Shown: positions 1-8,910, numbered from the stretch's first letter. The stretch is DNA of 64,000 nt from Aureisphaera galaxeae (GCF_028561275.1 NZ_JAQQTF010000006.1:553065-617064), one strand, 5' to 3'. The notes: generated by a model from the sequence alone, not told the origin. A program made the numbers and translations.

Positions 1-1
1 A

Positions 2-676
2 AATATAGCTCTTACACTACAACCAGACGGTATTATGAGTGGACTTCGCTTTCTACCCGCCGCCGAAGAAAATTCAGTAGCCAAAATGGACCGAAACCAA
101 ACGCCATTATCGCTACCCTTTAAGGGTGAGTGGTATACCTTCTGGGGTGGTGATACCAAGGCCCAGAACTATCATGTGGTTTCAAAAACACAAAAGCATG
201 CTTTCGATTTTTTGATTTTAGACAAAAATGGAAAGTCCTACGAACGCAGCGGTACCCGAAATGAAGATTATTATGCTTTTGGAAAACCCATATACGCAGT
301 ATGCGACGCTTTGTTGTACAAAGTTACTACGGGTGTTGAAGATAATCGGCCGGGTATCATGAATCCAACACAAATGCTGGGTAACAGTGTGATCCTTAAA
401 ACTGAAAATGAAGAGTACATCGTCTATGCCCATTTCGAAAAAGAAACCGTAAAAGTAAAGGAAGGCGACTTTGTAAAACGGGGACAGTATTTGGGTAATT
501 GTGGAAATTCGGGTAACTCCACCGAAGCCCATCTTCACATACATATACAGGACGGGCCCAATGTTTTGGGAGATATTGGAGTAAAATGTTATTTCGATTC
601 CCTTTGGATAAATGGAACCTTAGAACGGGATTATTCGCCTGTAAAAGGTGACAAAATTACTAGGCCTAAAGAATAA
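2..676 (+). CDS. M23 family metallopeptidase (5' end outside window)
   Basis: Peptidase of the M23 (LytM/gamma-D-glutamyl endopeptidase) type, expected to cut peptidoglycan cross-bridges in the cell envelope. The reading frame is open to the left edge, so the ATG at 35 is probably internal and the true start lies outside the window. Visible family features are a KHAFDF segment carrying the first zinc-ligand H and D, a GNSGNS turn, and the HLHIHIQ motif carrying the HxH ligand near position 535. The N-terminal part of such proteins is often an NTF2-like or DUF3887 domain, which would be upstream and is not seen. The stop codon is 23 bases before smpB, which has its own promoter-like box. Family assignment is firm; the substrate is inferred. 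Confidence 0.85.
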   Translation, partial: NIALTLQPDGIMSGLRFLPAAEENSVAKMDRNQTPLSLPFKGEWYTFWGGDTKAQNYHVVSKTQKHAFDFLILDKNGKSYERSGTRNEDYYAFGKPIYAVCDALLYKVTTGVEDNRPGIMNPTQMLGNSVILKTENEEYIVYAHFEKETVKVKEGDFVKRGQYLGNCGNSGNSTEAHLHIHIQDGPNVLGDIGVKCYFDSLWINGTLERDYSPVKGDKITRPKE

Positions 677-684
677 ATTTGTAC

Positions 685-692
685 TACATTTG
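685..692 (+). promoter_or_regulatory. TAnnTTTG box before smpB
   Basis: TACATTTG matches the Bacteroidota -7 consensus TAnnTTTG and ends 7 nt before the smpB ATG, so transcription would start at or next to the start codon. Confidence 0.6.
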
Positions 693-699
693 CCCCGTT

Positions 700-1164
700 A
701 TGGCATTGCAAAAAAATGTACAAATAAAGAACCGTAAGGCCCGTTTCGAATACGAAATTCTGGACAAGTATACCGCTGGGATTGTATTACGAGGTACGGA
801 AATAAAGGCTATTCGCGAAGGAAAGGCATCCATTGCCGAGAGTTTCTGCGAATTCGCCAACGGGGAATTGTTTGTCATTAATATGACCATTCAGGAATAC
901 TCGCACGCTACCCATTTCCAGCATGCCCCGAAAAGCGAGCGCAAACTATTGCTCAACAAACGAGAACTCCGAAAATTGGAAAAGGATGTGAAAAATACGG
1001 GATTAACCATTATTCCTCTGTTATTGTTCACCAACGAAAAGGGATTTGCCAAATTGGAAATTGCGCTTTGCCGCGGTAAGAAACAATACGACAAGCGTGA
1101 AACCATGAAAGATCGCGATAACAAACGAAACCTAAGCAGAATTAAAAAGGCTTTCAATAACTAG
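700..1164 (+). CDS. smpB: SsrA-binding protein SmpB
   Basis: RNA-binding partner of tmRNA in trans-translation; it delivers SsrA to stalled ribosomes and so rescues them and tags the unfinished protein. The 154-residue product has the usual length. It shows the family core: the ARFEYEI strand, RGTEIKAIREGKAS, and a basic C-terminal tail with GKKQYDKRE that inserts into the mRNA channel. An upstream TTG at 679 is in frame, but the ATG at 700 fits the family N-terminus (MALQKNVQIKNRKA) and sits directly after a TAnnTTTG box. The gene stands alone between an envelope peptidase and a DUF6940 gene. Confidence 0.97.
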   Translation: MALQKNVQIKNRKARFEYEILDKYTAGIVLRGTEIKAIREGKASIAESFCEFANGELFVINMTIQEYSHATHFQHAPKSERKLLLNKRELRKLEKDVKNTGLTIIPLLLFTNEKGFAKLEIALCRGKKQYDKRETMKDRDNKRNLSRIKKAFNN

Positions 1165-1205
1165 TCTACCACTTTCCTCCTCAGCCTATATAAGAACTCG
1201 AAACC

Positions 1206-1781
1206 ATGTGGCGAGCCAAAAAAGATGTTTTAAAAGAAAACGAGCTCATTAAGTTCGTTATTTATGAGAATGACGTCCCTTTAAAAAGAAGGGATGTGAT
1301 TAAACGTTGGAAAGAGAACCAAAGCTTTAGGCAATTCTACAACCAACTCCTTGTAGATGTTGAGTTTGGGGCTTTTTATTGGGAAAACCCTTCCATCACG
1401 ATCCATGAATTGGACGAAACCTATGAATTTGTGGTGATGAGAAGTACGTCCTTAGAAAAAGTAAGTCCTGAACCTCACGCCTTTCGGGCGCATTTCAAAA
1501 ATGGAAGCATGACAGTTGTTTTTCCAAACCTTAGGAAAGATGCTATCCTAATCGTCCCTACACCCATGGGCGAAACCGAAAGTTATTCGCACATTGGAAA
1601 TTTTGTTCGAAGGGCTCCCAAGGAACAGGTAGACCATTTCTGGAAAACTGTGGGCGAAACCTATGAAGAAAACATTGGTCAAAACAGAAAATGGTTAAGC
1701 ACCGCTGGTTTGGGAGTGTACTGGCTGCATTTAAGAATTGACTCCAGACCGAAATACTATAAGTACCATGGATACCGATAA
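1206..1781 (+). CDS. DUF6940 family protein
   Basis: Conserved protein of unknown function, 191 residues, with no signal peptide or membrane segment, so probably cytoplasmic. I recognise the DUF6940 layout: a VVFPN segment in mid-protein, a YSHIGNFVRRAP stretch around residue 130, and a conserved C-terminal block STAGLGVYWLHLRIDSRPKY. No catalytic motif is evident to me and no role can be assigned. The gene starts 41 bases after smpB on the same strand and could be cotranscribed with it; no terminator is seen between them. Confidence 0.8.
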   Translation: MWRAKKDVLKENELIKFVIYENDVPLKRRDVIKRWKENQSFRQFYNQLLVDVEFGAFYWENPSITIHELDETYEFVVMRSTSLEKVSPEPHAFRAHFKNGSMTVVFPNLRKDAILIVPTPMGETESYSHIGNFVRRAPKEQVDHFWKTVGETYEENIGQNRKWLSTAGLGVYWLHLRIDSRPKYYKYHGYR

Positions 1782-1940
1782 CAAGGGATATGATATGGAT
1801 CGAAAATAGCAGGAAACGTACCCAAATATTTCCCAACTAACATTTCTTTAGTATTTCTCATACAAAGATTGGTTACTTTCACGTTGCAATAGCAAACAAC
1901 CTTTTTCAATTTCAGAGCGTCTTTATAAGAAACCATCCGT

Positions 1941-4409
1941 ATGAAGCGAATTTTACTAGCTACTTTTCTTTTCGTCACCCTTTATTCCAATGCCCAAGTC
2001 ACGGGAACGATAACCGATACGAAAGGAAATCCACTCCCTTACGTAAATATTTACTTAGAGAACAGTTACACGGGGACTACCAGTAACGAAGAAGGTTTTT
2101 ATTCGCTCGATCTATCCAAAACGGGAAACTACACCATTGTCTTTCAGTTTCTGGGCTATACTACTTCCAAAAAACAAGTAACCATAGCCCAATTCCCTTA
2201 CGAGCTTAATACGTCCCTTTCGGAAGCCACGGTAAGTTTGGATGAAGTGGTGATTTCCACTTCCGAAGATCCGGCCTATCGAATTATACGGGAAACCATT
2301 CAACGGCGGAAGGAAAATCTGGAGCGGATTTCAGCCTATACTGCGAAATTCTATTCCCGTGGACTTTGGAGGGTAAAGGATGCTCCCGAAAAAATCCTTG
2401 GACAGGACGTGGGAGACTTTAATGGCGCGCTCGATTCGACACGTACAGGAATCATCTATTTGTCCGAAACCATTAGTGAAATTGCTTACGAGCGACCTAA
2501 TAGTTTTAAGGAACGCGTTACAGCTAGTAAAGTAAGTGGGGATGATAACGGATTTAGTTTTAATAGTGCCGGGGATGCCAATTTCAATTTTTATGAAAAT
2601 AGCATCACCATGAACACCTCAATTGTTTCCCCTATTGCCGCCAATGCCTTAGGGTATTATCGCTACCAATTGGATGGGGTTTTTTATGAGGGAAACAAGC
2701 TTATCAATAAAATCATCGTCACTCCAAGACGCCCCAAAGATAGGGTTTGGAAGGGTGTTATTTATATCGTGGAAGACGACTGGCAATTGTATGGAGTAGA
2801 GCTTACTACCAACGGAGAAGCTATTCAGGTGCCTTTTGTAAAGGATCTCATATTTAAGCAGAACTTCACTTTCGATGAAACCGAAAATGCATGGGTCAAG
2901 ATTTCACAGACCATCGATTTTGGCTTTGGTTTCTTTGGCTTTAATGGGGATGGACGCTTTATAGCCAATTACAGCGATTATGATTTCAATCCAGGGTTTC
3001 AAAAGAAAGACTTCAGTAATGAGATACTCTTTTTTGAACCCTTGGCCAACAAAAAGGATAGCCTCTATTGGGAAGCGATCCGCCCAGTTCCCCTTACCCT
3101 AGAAGAAGTTAATGACTATACACGTAAAGACAGCATTCAGGAACTGCGAAAATCGAAAACCTATCTAGATTCCATCGACCGAAAGAACAATAAGTTCGGA
3201 TTGTTGGATCCTTTAATGGAGTATACCTATCGTAACAGTTATGAGAAATGGTCCATCAACTATGACGGTCCCCTATTACAAACGAGCTTTAATACTGTTC
3301 AGGGTTGGAACAGTAGTGCAGGTATCGGTTTCTATAAATGGTATGACGAGAACCGAACGCGTTGGGTTCGTGCAAATGTGAATGCCAATTATGGTATTTC
3401 GGACGATCGACTACGATTCACAGGGAGTCTTACCAAGAATTTTAATCGCATTAATCGCCTAAGACTTTCCATTTCCGGAGGAAATACCGTGGCGCAATTC
3501 AATCCAAGTGAACCTATTAGCCCTCTAATAAATAGCGTATCTACCCTCTTTTTTGAAAGAAACTATATGAAGGTGTACGATCTCACCTATGCCCGATTGG
3601 CATACCAGCAGGAATGGTTTAATGGACTACGGGCCTTTTTAAATGTGGGATACGAAAAACGAAAGCCGCTTTTCAACACCACCGATTATGTCATCTTTCC
3701 CGATGATGATGTGGACTATACTTCCAATAATCCGGTCGTCAACGTTCCAGAACCAGCTATTGATGAGCATGATATTATAAAATCGACCTTTAGTGCCAAT
3801 ATTTCCTTTGCACAGAAGTATTTTACCTATCCTGATGGAAAGTACAATATAGGATCTACAAAATATCCACAACTATTTCTCGCGGTTGAAAATGGTATGG
3901 GTGCCTCCAATAGTGATTATAACTATACACAACTTAGGGCTCGTCTTTATCAATACGTCTCCCTTCAGAGTTTTGGGGTGTTGCAATACAATCTAAAAGG
4001 AGGTACATTTTTAGATGGGGACGACATCTCCTTTGTGGACTATCAGCATTTTAATGGCAATCAAACACGGGTGGGCACTTCATTCAACTACCTCAACGTG
4101 TTCAACTTACTTCCGTATTACTCCTTAAGTACCAACAAAAGCTATTTTGAAGGACATGCCGAATACGATTTTAAGGGCTGGGTCCTCGGAAAGATTCCCG
4201 GAATCAATCAACTGAACTTCAATCTTATTGCTGGAGGGCACATCCTACTTACCGAAGACCGTAAACCCTATAGCGAACTCTCTATTGGTATTGATAATCT
4301 GGGATGGGGCAAATTCCGATTCTTACGTGTAGACTATGTGCATTCGCAGTTTGAAGGGAACAGCAAAGGTGCCTTTATTTTCGGATTGAAGTTTCTGAAC
4401 CTCTTCTAA
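1941..4409 (+). CDS. DUF5686 / carboxypeptidase-regulatory-like outer-membrane protein
   Basis: Large (822 residues) predicted outer-membrane protein. A cleavable signal peptide (MKRILLATFLFVTLYSNAQ) is followed by a CarboxypepD_reg-like beta-sandwich (about residues 20-95, with VTGTITDTKGNPLPYVNIYL) and then the long DUF5686 region, which is rich in alternating aromatic strands typical of a beta-barrel. This domain order is shared with TonB-dependent-receptor-like proteins of Bacteroidota, but no plug domain is visible. The substrate is unknown; a role in surface transport or envelope assembly is inference. It stands alone, with a hairpin directly after its stop. Confidence 0.85.
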   Translation: MKRILLATFLFVTLYSNAQVTGTITDTKGNPLPYVNIYLENSYTGTTSNEEGFYSLDLSKTGNYTIVFQFLGYTTSKKQVTIAQFPYELNTSLSEATVSLDEVVISTSEDPAYRIIRETIQRRKENLERISAYTAKFYSRGLWRVKDAPEKILGQDVGDFNGALDSTRTGIIYLSETISEIAYERPNSFKERVTASKVSGDDNGFSFNSAGDANFNFYENSITMNTSIVSPIAANALGYYRYQLDGVFYEGNKLINKIIVTPRRPKDRVWKGVIYIVEDDWQLYGVELTTNGEAIQVPFVKDLIFKQNFTFDETENAWVKISQTIDFGFGFFGFNGDGRFIANYSDYDFNPGFQKKDFSNEILFFEPLANKKDSLYWEAIRPVPLTLEEVNDYTRKDSIQELRKSKTYLDSIDRKNNKFGLLDPLMEYTYRNSYEKWSINYDGPLLQTSFNTVQGWNSSAGIGFYKWYDENRTRWVRANVNANYGISDDRLRFTGSLTKNFNRINRLRLSISGGNTVAQFNPSEPISPLINSVSTLFFERNYMKVYDLTYARLAYQQEWFNGLRAFLNVGYEKRKPLFNTTDYVIFPDDDVDYTSNNPVVNVPEPAIDEHDIIKSTFSANISFAQKYFTYPDGKYNIGSTKYPQLFLAVENGMGASNSDYNYTQLRARLYQYVSLQSFGVLQYNLKGGTFLDGDDISFVDYQHFNGNQTRVGTSFNYLNVFNLLPYYSLSTNKSYFEGHAEYDFKGWVLGKIPGINQLNFNLIAGGHILLTEDRKPYSELSIGIDNLGWGKFRFLRVDYVHSQFEGNSKGAFIFGLKFLNLF

Positions 4410-4437
4410 CAGGAAAAAGAATCAGGGTTTTTCCTGT
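4409..4437 (+). terminator. hairpin after DUF5686 gene
   Basis: A 10-bp perfect stem (ACAGGAAAAA / TTTTTCCTGT) with a 9-nt loop starts at the stop codon of the outer-membrane protein gene. The T-tract is inside the right arm, so termination strength is uncertain. Confidence 0.45.
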
Positions 4438-4517
4438 AGTAATTTGGGGCGTTCCACTCTTGATTGGAATTGTTCTATGTATGAATTTTACATCATCATT
4501 AAGCAACACCTTATCGC

Positions 4518-4772
4518 ATGGGTCTCAAAATAATTGATACCAATCAACTCCCTGTAGATGGACTAGCTCCATACGAGATTTATGAAGGCGATTTCCCGTT
4601 CATTGGTACGATTCAATCGATAGTATTGCGCAAGGCCATTTTTTCTTGGGTTCCCAAGATGCTCCATAGCAATAAAAGGCTTTTTCGCGATTTGCAAACA
4701 GGATTGCGACAAGGATATAAAAGATATCAAACGTGTTTATTGAAACACGGCCATAGATACATAAGAGTTTAA
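4518..4772 (+). CDS. small hypothetical protein
   Basis: An 84-codon ORF whose product I do not recognise. It is basic in its C-terminal half (KRLFRDLQTGLRQGYKRYQ) and has no signal peptide or transmembrane segment. It occupies the gap between two larger genes and is followed closely by a convincing terminator hairpin, which mildly supports it being the end of a transcript. No homology can be claimed from sequence alone and it may be spurious. Confidence 0.4.
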   Translation: MGLKIIDTNQLPVDGLAPYEIYEGDFPFIGTIQSIVLRKAIFSWVPKMLHSNKRLFRDLQTGLRQGYKRYQTCLLKHGHRYIRV

Positions 4773-4785
4773 TACTAGTTGTTTG

Positions 4786-4849
4786 CCGGTCCGACGATTG
4801 AAAGGTTTGTATTGGGGTACCTCTTCATAACAGTCGGGCCGGGTTTTTT
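4786..4849 (+). terminator. rho-independent terminator, long loop
   Basis: CCGGTCCGAC (4786-4795) pairs with GTCGGGCCGG (4833-4842), with one G-T pair, followed by six T at 4844-4849. The loop is 37 nt, unusually long. The gene-free stretch from 4773 to 5091 otherwise holds only the promoter of the next gene. Confidence 0.7.
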
Positions 4850-5054
4850 ATGGCCTATATACGTCTTCTATTCATCGATTTTTGCGGTTTAAGAAAATGC
4901 CGTTCTGCCCGGTACCCTTTAGAAGATTCTGTATTTACTTTTTGTTCAGTAGAGAAAAGTAAAATCCTATAAAAAGCACGTCCTAATACGTTTTTCCTCC
5001 TTTTTTCACCCCTTTTTCATACCGTGGTAGCCTATTGATCTAAAATCTACCTAA

Positions 5055-5062
5055 TAGCTTTG
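5055..5062 (+). promoter_or_regulatory. promoter of serine-hydrolase gene
   Basis: TAGCTTTG matches the TAnnTTTG -7 element. A TTG at 5035-5037, 17 bp upstream, could serve as the -33 element. The start codon is at 5092. Confidence 0.6.
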
Positions 5063-5091
5063 CGTAATACGCACCTTCAAAAGAAACAACC

Positions 5092-6420
5092 ATGAAGCCA
5101 CATGCTATATATATTCTAGGTTTTTTAATAATTCTGAACACGGGATGTAAAGAAAAAATCGCTGAAGTTCAGATTGAGGAGGATACAGAAATATACAATT
5201 ACTTTAATGTGTTGTCTGAAAACAAGGACTTTTCGGGAACTATTTTGATTGGGAATGAAAATGAAATTCTGGAGCAATATACGTTTGGATATGCAGATTT
5301 TGAAAAACAGGTAAAACATACTATTACTAGTACGTTTTGTATAGCATCTAACTCTAAAACCTTTACCGCAGCTGCCATCATTTTATTGAAGGATAGAGGA
5401 GCAATTCAATTCAATGATAAAGTAAGTAAATACCTGCCCGATTTTAAATATGGTGATCAAATCACCATATTGAATTTACTGAGGTATGAATCAGGATTGG
5501 CAGATATTGATTGGGAGCTTAACAGGCACAACATACTTGATGCAAAAGCACTTGTATCTGAAATAGAAAAGAAACCTTTAGAATTTGAACCAGGGACCGA
5601 TGGAAGATATGGTAATGCGGGATTTACAATACTCGCAAGAGTTGTAGAAACTGTAAGCGGACAATCGTATGGTGCGTTTTTAAAAGAAAACTTCTTTACA
5701 ACTTATGATATGCAGCACACGGGTGACTTGAGCACACATGAATTCCCCAAAGATTTCTCAAATCCTAACTTCCCTGGCCCTAGACCCGAATTAACCCGAT
5801 ACATACCCGATGTGAATTATTCTCTGTCTTTAGGGTCTGGCTCTATGTATTCTTCGGCGATTGATTTATGGAAATGGGGAAGTAGCATCGCAAGTAAAAA
5901 TTCAGTTAATGTTTTTAAAGAAGCCTATCCGTATGGATGGGGAAGGGATTCTATAGCTGGGAGGTTTTGTTTAAATCAAACTGGCATGAATAATGGGTTT
6001 GTTTCTTCTTTATTCATTTTTCCCGAAGAAAAGGTAACTATGGTTTTGCTTTCCAATATTGAAAATGGTTTGTGGGTGGATTGGACCAAAGACCTCGCGA
6101 AAATTTATTTTAAAGATTCAACCGACACTTTCTATCCGAAAAAAAGAGAAGATACATATAGTCCAACACAGGATTTCAGTACATATACCGGTAGGTTTAA
6201 GCTCAACGAAGATCGTATTATAGATATAAAAAATGTGGACAATGACTTATACCTTCATCTGAATGACTTTTATGTGGGTCACCATTTACTACCTATTGAA
6301 AAAGACAAATTTGAATTAAGATCATTTACAGGAACTCTATTTTTTAAAAACAAGGACAGTATACACTGGAAACTACCCGAACGCTGGGGAGGTTGGGTAC
6401 AAGTGTATGTAAGAGAATGA
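5092..6420 (+). CDS. serine hydrolase lipoprotein, beta-lactamase (class C-like) family
   Basis: 442-residue member of the serine beta-lactamase/DD-peptidase/esterase superfamily (Pfam Beta-lactamase). The N-terminus is a lipoprotein signal with lipobox LNTGC (Cys about residue 19), so it is probably membrane-anchored in the envelope. The nucleophile motif SxxK is S86-N-S-K89, and the second motif is Y173-G-N175, where YxN is expected. The C-terminal 100 residues form an extra small domain, as in many such esterases. Real substrate unknown: true beta-lactam resistance should not be assumed, since most flavobacterial members are peptidases or esterases. It has its own promoter and is noticeably A+T-rich in codon use compared with the genes before 4.4 kb. 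Confidence 0.88.
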   Translation: MKPHAIYILGFLIILNTGCKEKIAEVQIEEDTEIYNYFNVLSENKDFSGTILIGNENEILEQYTFGYADFEKQVKHTITSTFCIASNSKTFTAAAIILLKDRGAIQFNDKVSKYLPDFKYGDQITILNLLRYESGLADIDWELNRHNILDAKALVSEIEKKPLEFEPGTDGRYGNAGFTILARVVETVSGQSYGAFLKENFFTTYDMQHTGDLSTHEFPKDFSNPNFPGPRPELTRYIPDVNYSLSLGSGSMYSSAIDLWKWGSSIASKNSVNVFKEAYPYGWGRDSIAGRFCLNQTGMNNGFVSSLFIFPEEKVTMVLLSNIENGLWVDWTKDLAKIYFKDSTDTFYPKKREDTYSPTQDFSTYTGRFKLNEDRIIDIKNVDNDLYLHLNDFYVGHHLLPIEKDKFELRSFTGTLFFKNKDSIHWKLPERWGGWVQVYVRE

Positions 6421-6672
6421 TGATGCTTTATTCTATACTTCCGTAGGATCAATTGCCGCCCTCTACTTGAAATTCAAAAACCAGGTGATTTTTCCCATGT
6501 AAATATAGGTTTTTACCTTTAAAATTATTAATCTAAAGTTCTTACCTTTAGCACTTTACCAAATGAAAATCAATCTCTTTCGGCAATTAAGTGATATTAA
6601 ATAGGAAGTGCCAGATTGATTGACACAAGTCTGAAATAGAAGATAATAGGATTTTTAGAAAACGAATACGAC
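6421..6672. other. A+T-rich intergenic region with a repeated TTACCTTTA
   Basis: The 252-base gap holds two copies of TTACCTTTA (6513-6521 and 6542-6550), 29 bp apart. TACCTTTA differs from the TAnnTTTG -7 consensus only at its last base, so one copy could be the promoter of the DUF4157 gene. Nothing else is evident. Confidence 0.35.
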
Positions 6673-8271
6673 ATGAGCATCACATTTGCCAGAAAATACA
6701 ACGCTATACCAAAGTCACTTATTAGCACTAACAAACCTGCCAATTTTATATCAAATTCTAAGCAGCCGGAATCGTCATTTTTTCCTCCGGCTATTATCCA
6801 GCCAAAACTAGCTATTGGACAGGTAAACGATAGCTACGAAAAAGAAGCAGATAGCATAGCTAATAAGGCTATTAGCACGTCAACACAGCATAACAGTCTG
6901 GTTTCGCAGATAAGCCCATTAAATACTAGTGCTACTCAGCGTAAAACTACTAGCACTAATGGAGGCAACTCGAACCCCAAAAGTCTTATGGCAAGCAGTC
7001 AACTTGAAAGTAAAATAAATACAAGTAAAGGTGGCGGAAGTGCTATGGATACTGACACACAAACAGAAATGAGCCAAAAATTCGGGACTAATTTTGGAGA
7101 TGTACGCATACATACAGACCAATCATCTATCCAGATGAACCGCCAACTTGGAGCCAAGGCCTTTACTGTTGGTAACGATATTTATTTTAATCAGGGGCAA
7201 TACAGTCCTAATAATCAACAGGGCAAGCACTTATTGGCACATGAGCTTACTCATGTAGTACAGCAACGAGGTATTCAACAAATACAAAGAACTCCTGATT
7301 TTGATGGTGGGACTGCTGGCCTACACGAAGATCTTACCAGACAATATAGTCAAGAAACAGGTGTACCTTATCGACCAGGTTTGCAATACACAGAAGGTTA
7401 CCGTTTATGGTTAGCTAGTAAAAACGATGTTGACACTAAGAAAACGCCGAAAACTCCAGATTTTCATGCCGGGACTATTGGCCTACACAAAGACCTTACC
7501 ACACAATATAGTCGAGAAACAGGTGTGCCTTATCGACTAGGTTTGCAATACACGGAAGGTTATCGTGCATGGATAACTAGTGATAACGATGCTGAAACTA
7601 AGGAAACACCAAAAGAAACCAGTTCGGAACATGCTACTAAAGAAAAAGAACAGAAGAAAAAGCTGAAAACTGTGATTAATGCCGCAGCAGGTACAAAAAC
7701 AGATAAAAAAGGGACTAGTCTTGCTGCCAGTGCAGACGCAAAGTTAAAGATACCCTTGGGTGGCCCTTTTTTAGACTATTTTAAATTTGCTATAAAGACG
7801 GGGCCCTTTATTAAATGGCAGCAATCTTTAGAGAGTCCAGCAAAAGAAAAATTTGAAGCTGGTTTAAAGTTTCAACTAGACATGCTGGATTTTTTAGTCA
7901 AACAAAATAATTTCAGCTTAACTATGGGACCTTACTTAGCAGGCTCTGGAGGCTTTAAAACCGAGGACGATAAAAGAAAACCTTTTGGTTCCATGAATTT
8001 AGGAGTTACAGGCAATTTTATTTATACTGGAAATATTTGGGAAGCCAATATATATCTTACTGGAGGCTATTCTCTTTATGGCACCAAAGACAAAAAGCCG
8101 AAAAGTGGTGCTTTTATAGATACTGGAGCATCTATTTATCTGCGAGGCAATGTAGGCAGTAAAGAACATAAAGTCCTTTTAGGCCCCGTTTTGGGAGGTG
8201 GCTATATTGGCGATTCGTCTCAAGGGAAAAGTGAAGGTTACTTTAATCTTGGCATTAGGGGTATGTTTTAG
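6673..8271 (+). CDS. DUF4157 (eCIS core) domain protein with tandem repeat and strand-rich C-terminus
   Basis: 532-residue protein with the domain that marks many extracellular contractile injection system (eCIS)-associated proteins. Around residues 43-68 is the characteristic lead-in IQPKLAIGQ...SYEKEADSIANKA. Residues about 125-200 are DUF4157, with FGTNFGDVRIHTD and a zincin-like H190-E-L-T-H194 motif. Next come two consecutive 54-residue repeats (207-260 and 261-314; 40 of 54 positions identical). A lysine-rich linker leads to about 180 residues of alternating Gly/aromatic strands ending in Phe, resembling a small beta-barrel. No signal peptide is seen. No phage-tail, sheath or baseplate genes lie in the window, so it is an orphan here; payload or toxin function is inference. 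Codon use is A+T-rich, suggesting acquisition. Confidence 0.85.
   Translation: MSITFARKYNAIPKSLISTNKPANFISNSKQPESSFFPPAIIQPKLAIGQVNDSYEKEADSIANKAISTSTQHNSLVSQISPLNTSATQRKTTSTNGGNSNPKSLMASSQLESKINTSKGGGSAMDTDTQTEMSQKFGTNFGDVRIHTDQSSIQMNRQLGAKAFTVGNDIYFNQGQYSPNNQQGKHLLAHELTHVVQQRGIQQIQRTPDFDGGTAGLHEDLTRQYSQETGVPYRPGLQYTEGYRLWLASKNDVDTKKTPKTPDFHAGTIGLHKDLTTQYSRETGVPYRLGLQYTEGYRAWITSDNDAETKETPKETSSEHATKEKEQKKKLKTVINAAAGTKTDKKGTSLAASADAKLKIPLGGPFLDYFKFAIKTGPFIKWQQSLESPAKEKFEAGLKFQLDMLDFLVKQNNFSLTMGPYLAGSGGFKTEDDKRKPFGSMNLGVTGNFIYTGNIWEANIYLTGGYSLYGTKDKKPKSGAFIDTGASIYLRGNVGSKEHKVLLGPVLGGGYIGDSSQGKSEGYFNLGIRGMF
7291..7614 (+). repeat. tandem 162-bp coding repeat (2 x 54 residues)
   Basis: Two adjacent in-frame units, 7291-7452 and 7453-7614, inside the DUF4157 gene. 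Each starts TPDF and ends TPK, with a shared core of ETGVPYR and GLQYTEGYR. The proteins differ at 14 of 54 positions, so the duplication is not recent. Confidence 0.9.
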
Positions 8272-8336
8272 AATTTCATAATTTAAAATTCGACCCTCCG
8301 CTGGCGTGCGTCTCTCGACGGCCCTCCACCTTAAAC

Positions 8337-8366
8337 AAAAAAACCTCCCCGAGGGGAGGCCTTTTT
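8337..8366. terminator. bidirectional terminator between convergent genes
   Basis: A7 run (8337-8343), stem CCTCCC/GGGAGG (8344-8349 and 8354-8359), then T5 at 8362-8366. It can end both the rightward DUF4157 transcript and the leftward fasciclin transcript. Confidence 0.85.
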
Positions 8367-8394
8367 CATAGCGAAGTGTGAAAACGAACAATTA

Positions 8395-8910
8395 CTACTC
8401 TGGCATCACTACCGTGTCAATCACATGAACCACTCCGTTACTCGCCATGATATCCGTTGTAACTATCTGACTATAGTTTCCATTTTTGTCTTTCAGCCAA
8501 ATTTTACCGTCTTTCTGCATTACTTTAAGTCCGGTTCCATTCAACATGGTCAATTGAGTCTTTCCTCCACCTTTCTTTAGGGCAGATGCTACTCCTTTGG
8601 CTGGGATGTTTCCACTTATCACATGATAGGTAAGAATGTTGGCTAAGGCTTTCTTGTTTTCTGGCTTTAGTAAGTTTCCTAAGGCTTTTGAGTCAATTTT
8701 AGCAAAGGCATCATTGGTAGGGGCAAATACCGTAAACGGTCCGTCACCCTGTAAAGCTCCTACTAGGTCGGCAGCCTTAAGCGCCGTAACCAAGGTAGAG
8801 AAGTCACTATTTCCTGAAGCGATCTCTACGATACTTTTCTTTTGTGCGATCGCATTCTGTGCAAAAGAGAACAATGCGATGGTTGATAAAATAAATACGA
8901 ATTTTTTCAT
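8395..8910 (-). CDS. fasciclin (FAS1) domain secreted protein
   Basis: Secreted or envelope-attached single-FAS1-domain protein of 171 residues; FAS1 domains mediate adhesion and protein or carbohydrate contacts. A signal peptide (MKKFVFILSTIALFSF...AQ) supports the start at 8910 rather than the upstream in-frame codon at 8979. The FAS1 core is intact: H1 region SDFSTLVTALKAADL, the signature GPFTVFAPTNDAFAKI, YHVISG, and the C-terminal ASNGVVHVIDTVVMP. It is divergent from an ECF sigma/RskA-like anti-sigma pair, the same combination as mycobacterial SigK, RskA and the FAS1 proteins MPT70/MPT83, so it is a likely target of that sigma factor (inference). Confidence 0.93.
   Translation of the reverse strand: MKKFVFILSTIALFSFAQNAIAQKKSIVEIASGNSDFSTLVTALKAADLVGALQGDGPFTVFAPTNDAFAKIDSKALGNLLKPENKKALANILTYHVISGNIPAKGVASALKKGGGKTQLTMLNGTGLKVMQKDGKIWLKDKNGNYSQIVTTDIMASNGVVHVIDTVVMPE

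Noticed and set aside
5092-6420. Antibiotic-resistance beta-lactamase
   Set aside because: The SxxK and YxN motifs define the superfamily only; the lipoprotein anchor and extra C-terminal domain fit a peptidase or esterase equally well.
8281-8330. G+C-rich stretch after the DUF4157 gene as an insertion-sequence remnant
   Set aside because: It has a faint likeness to dispersed repeats (CTCTCGACGG), but no inverted repeat, target duplication or transposase fragment was found.
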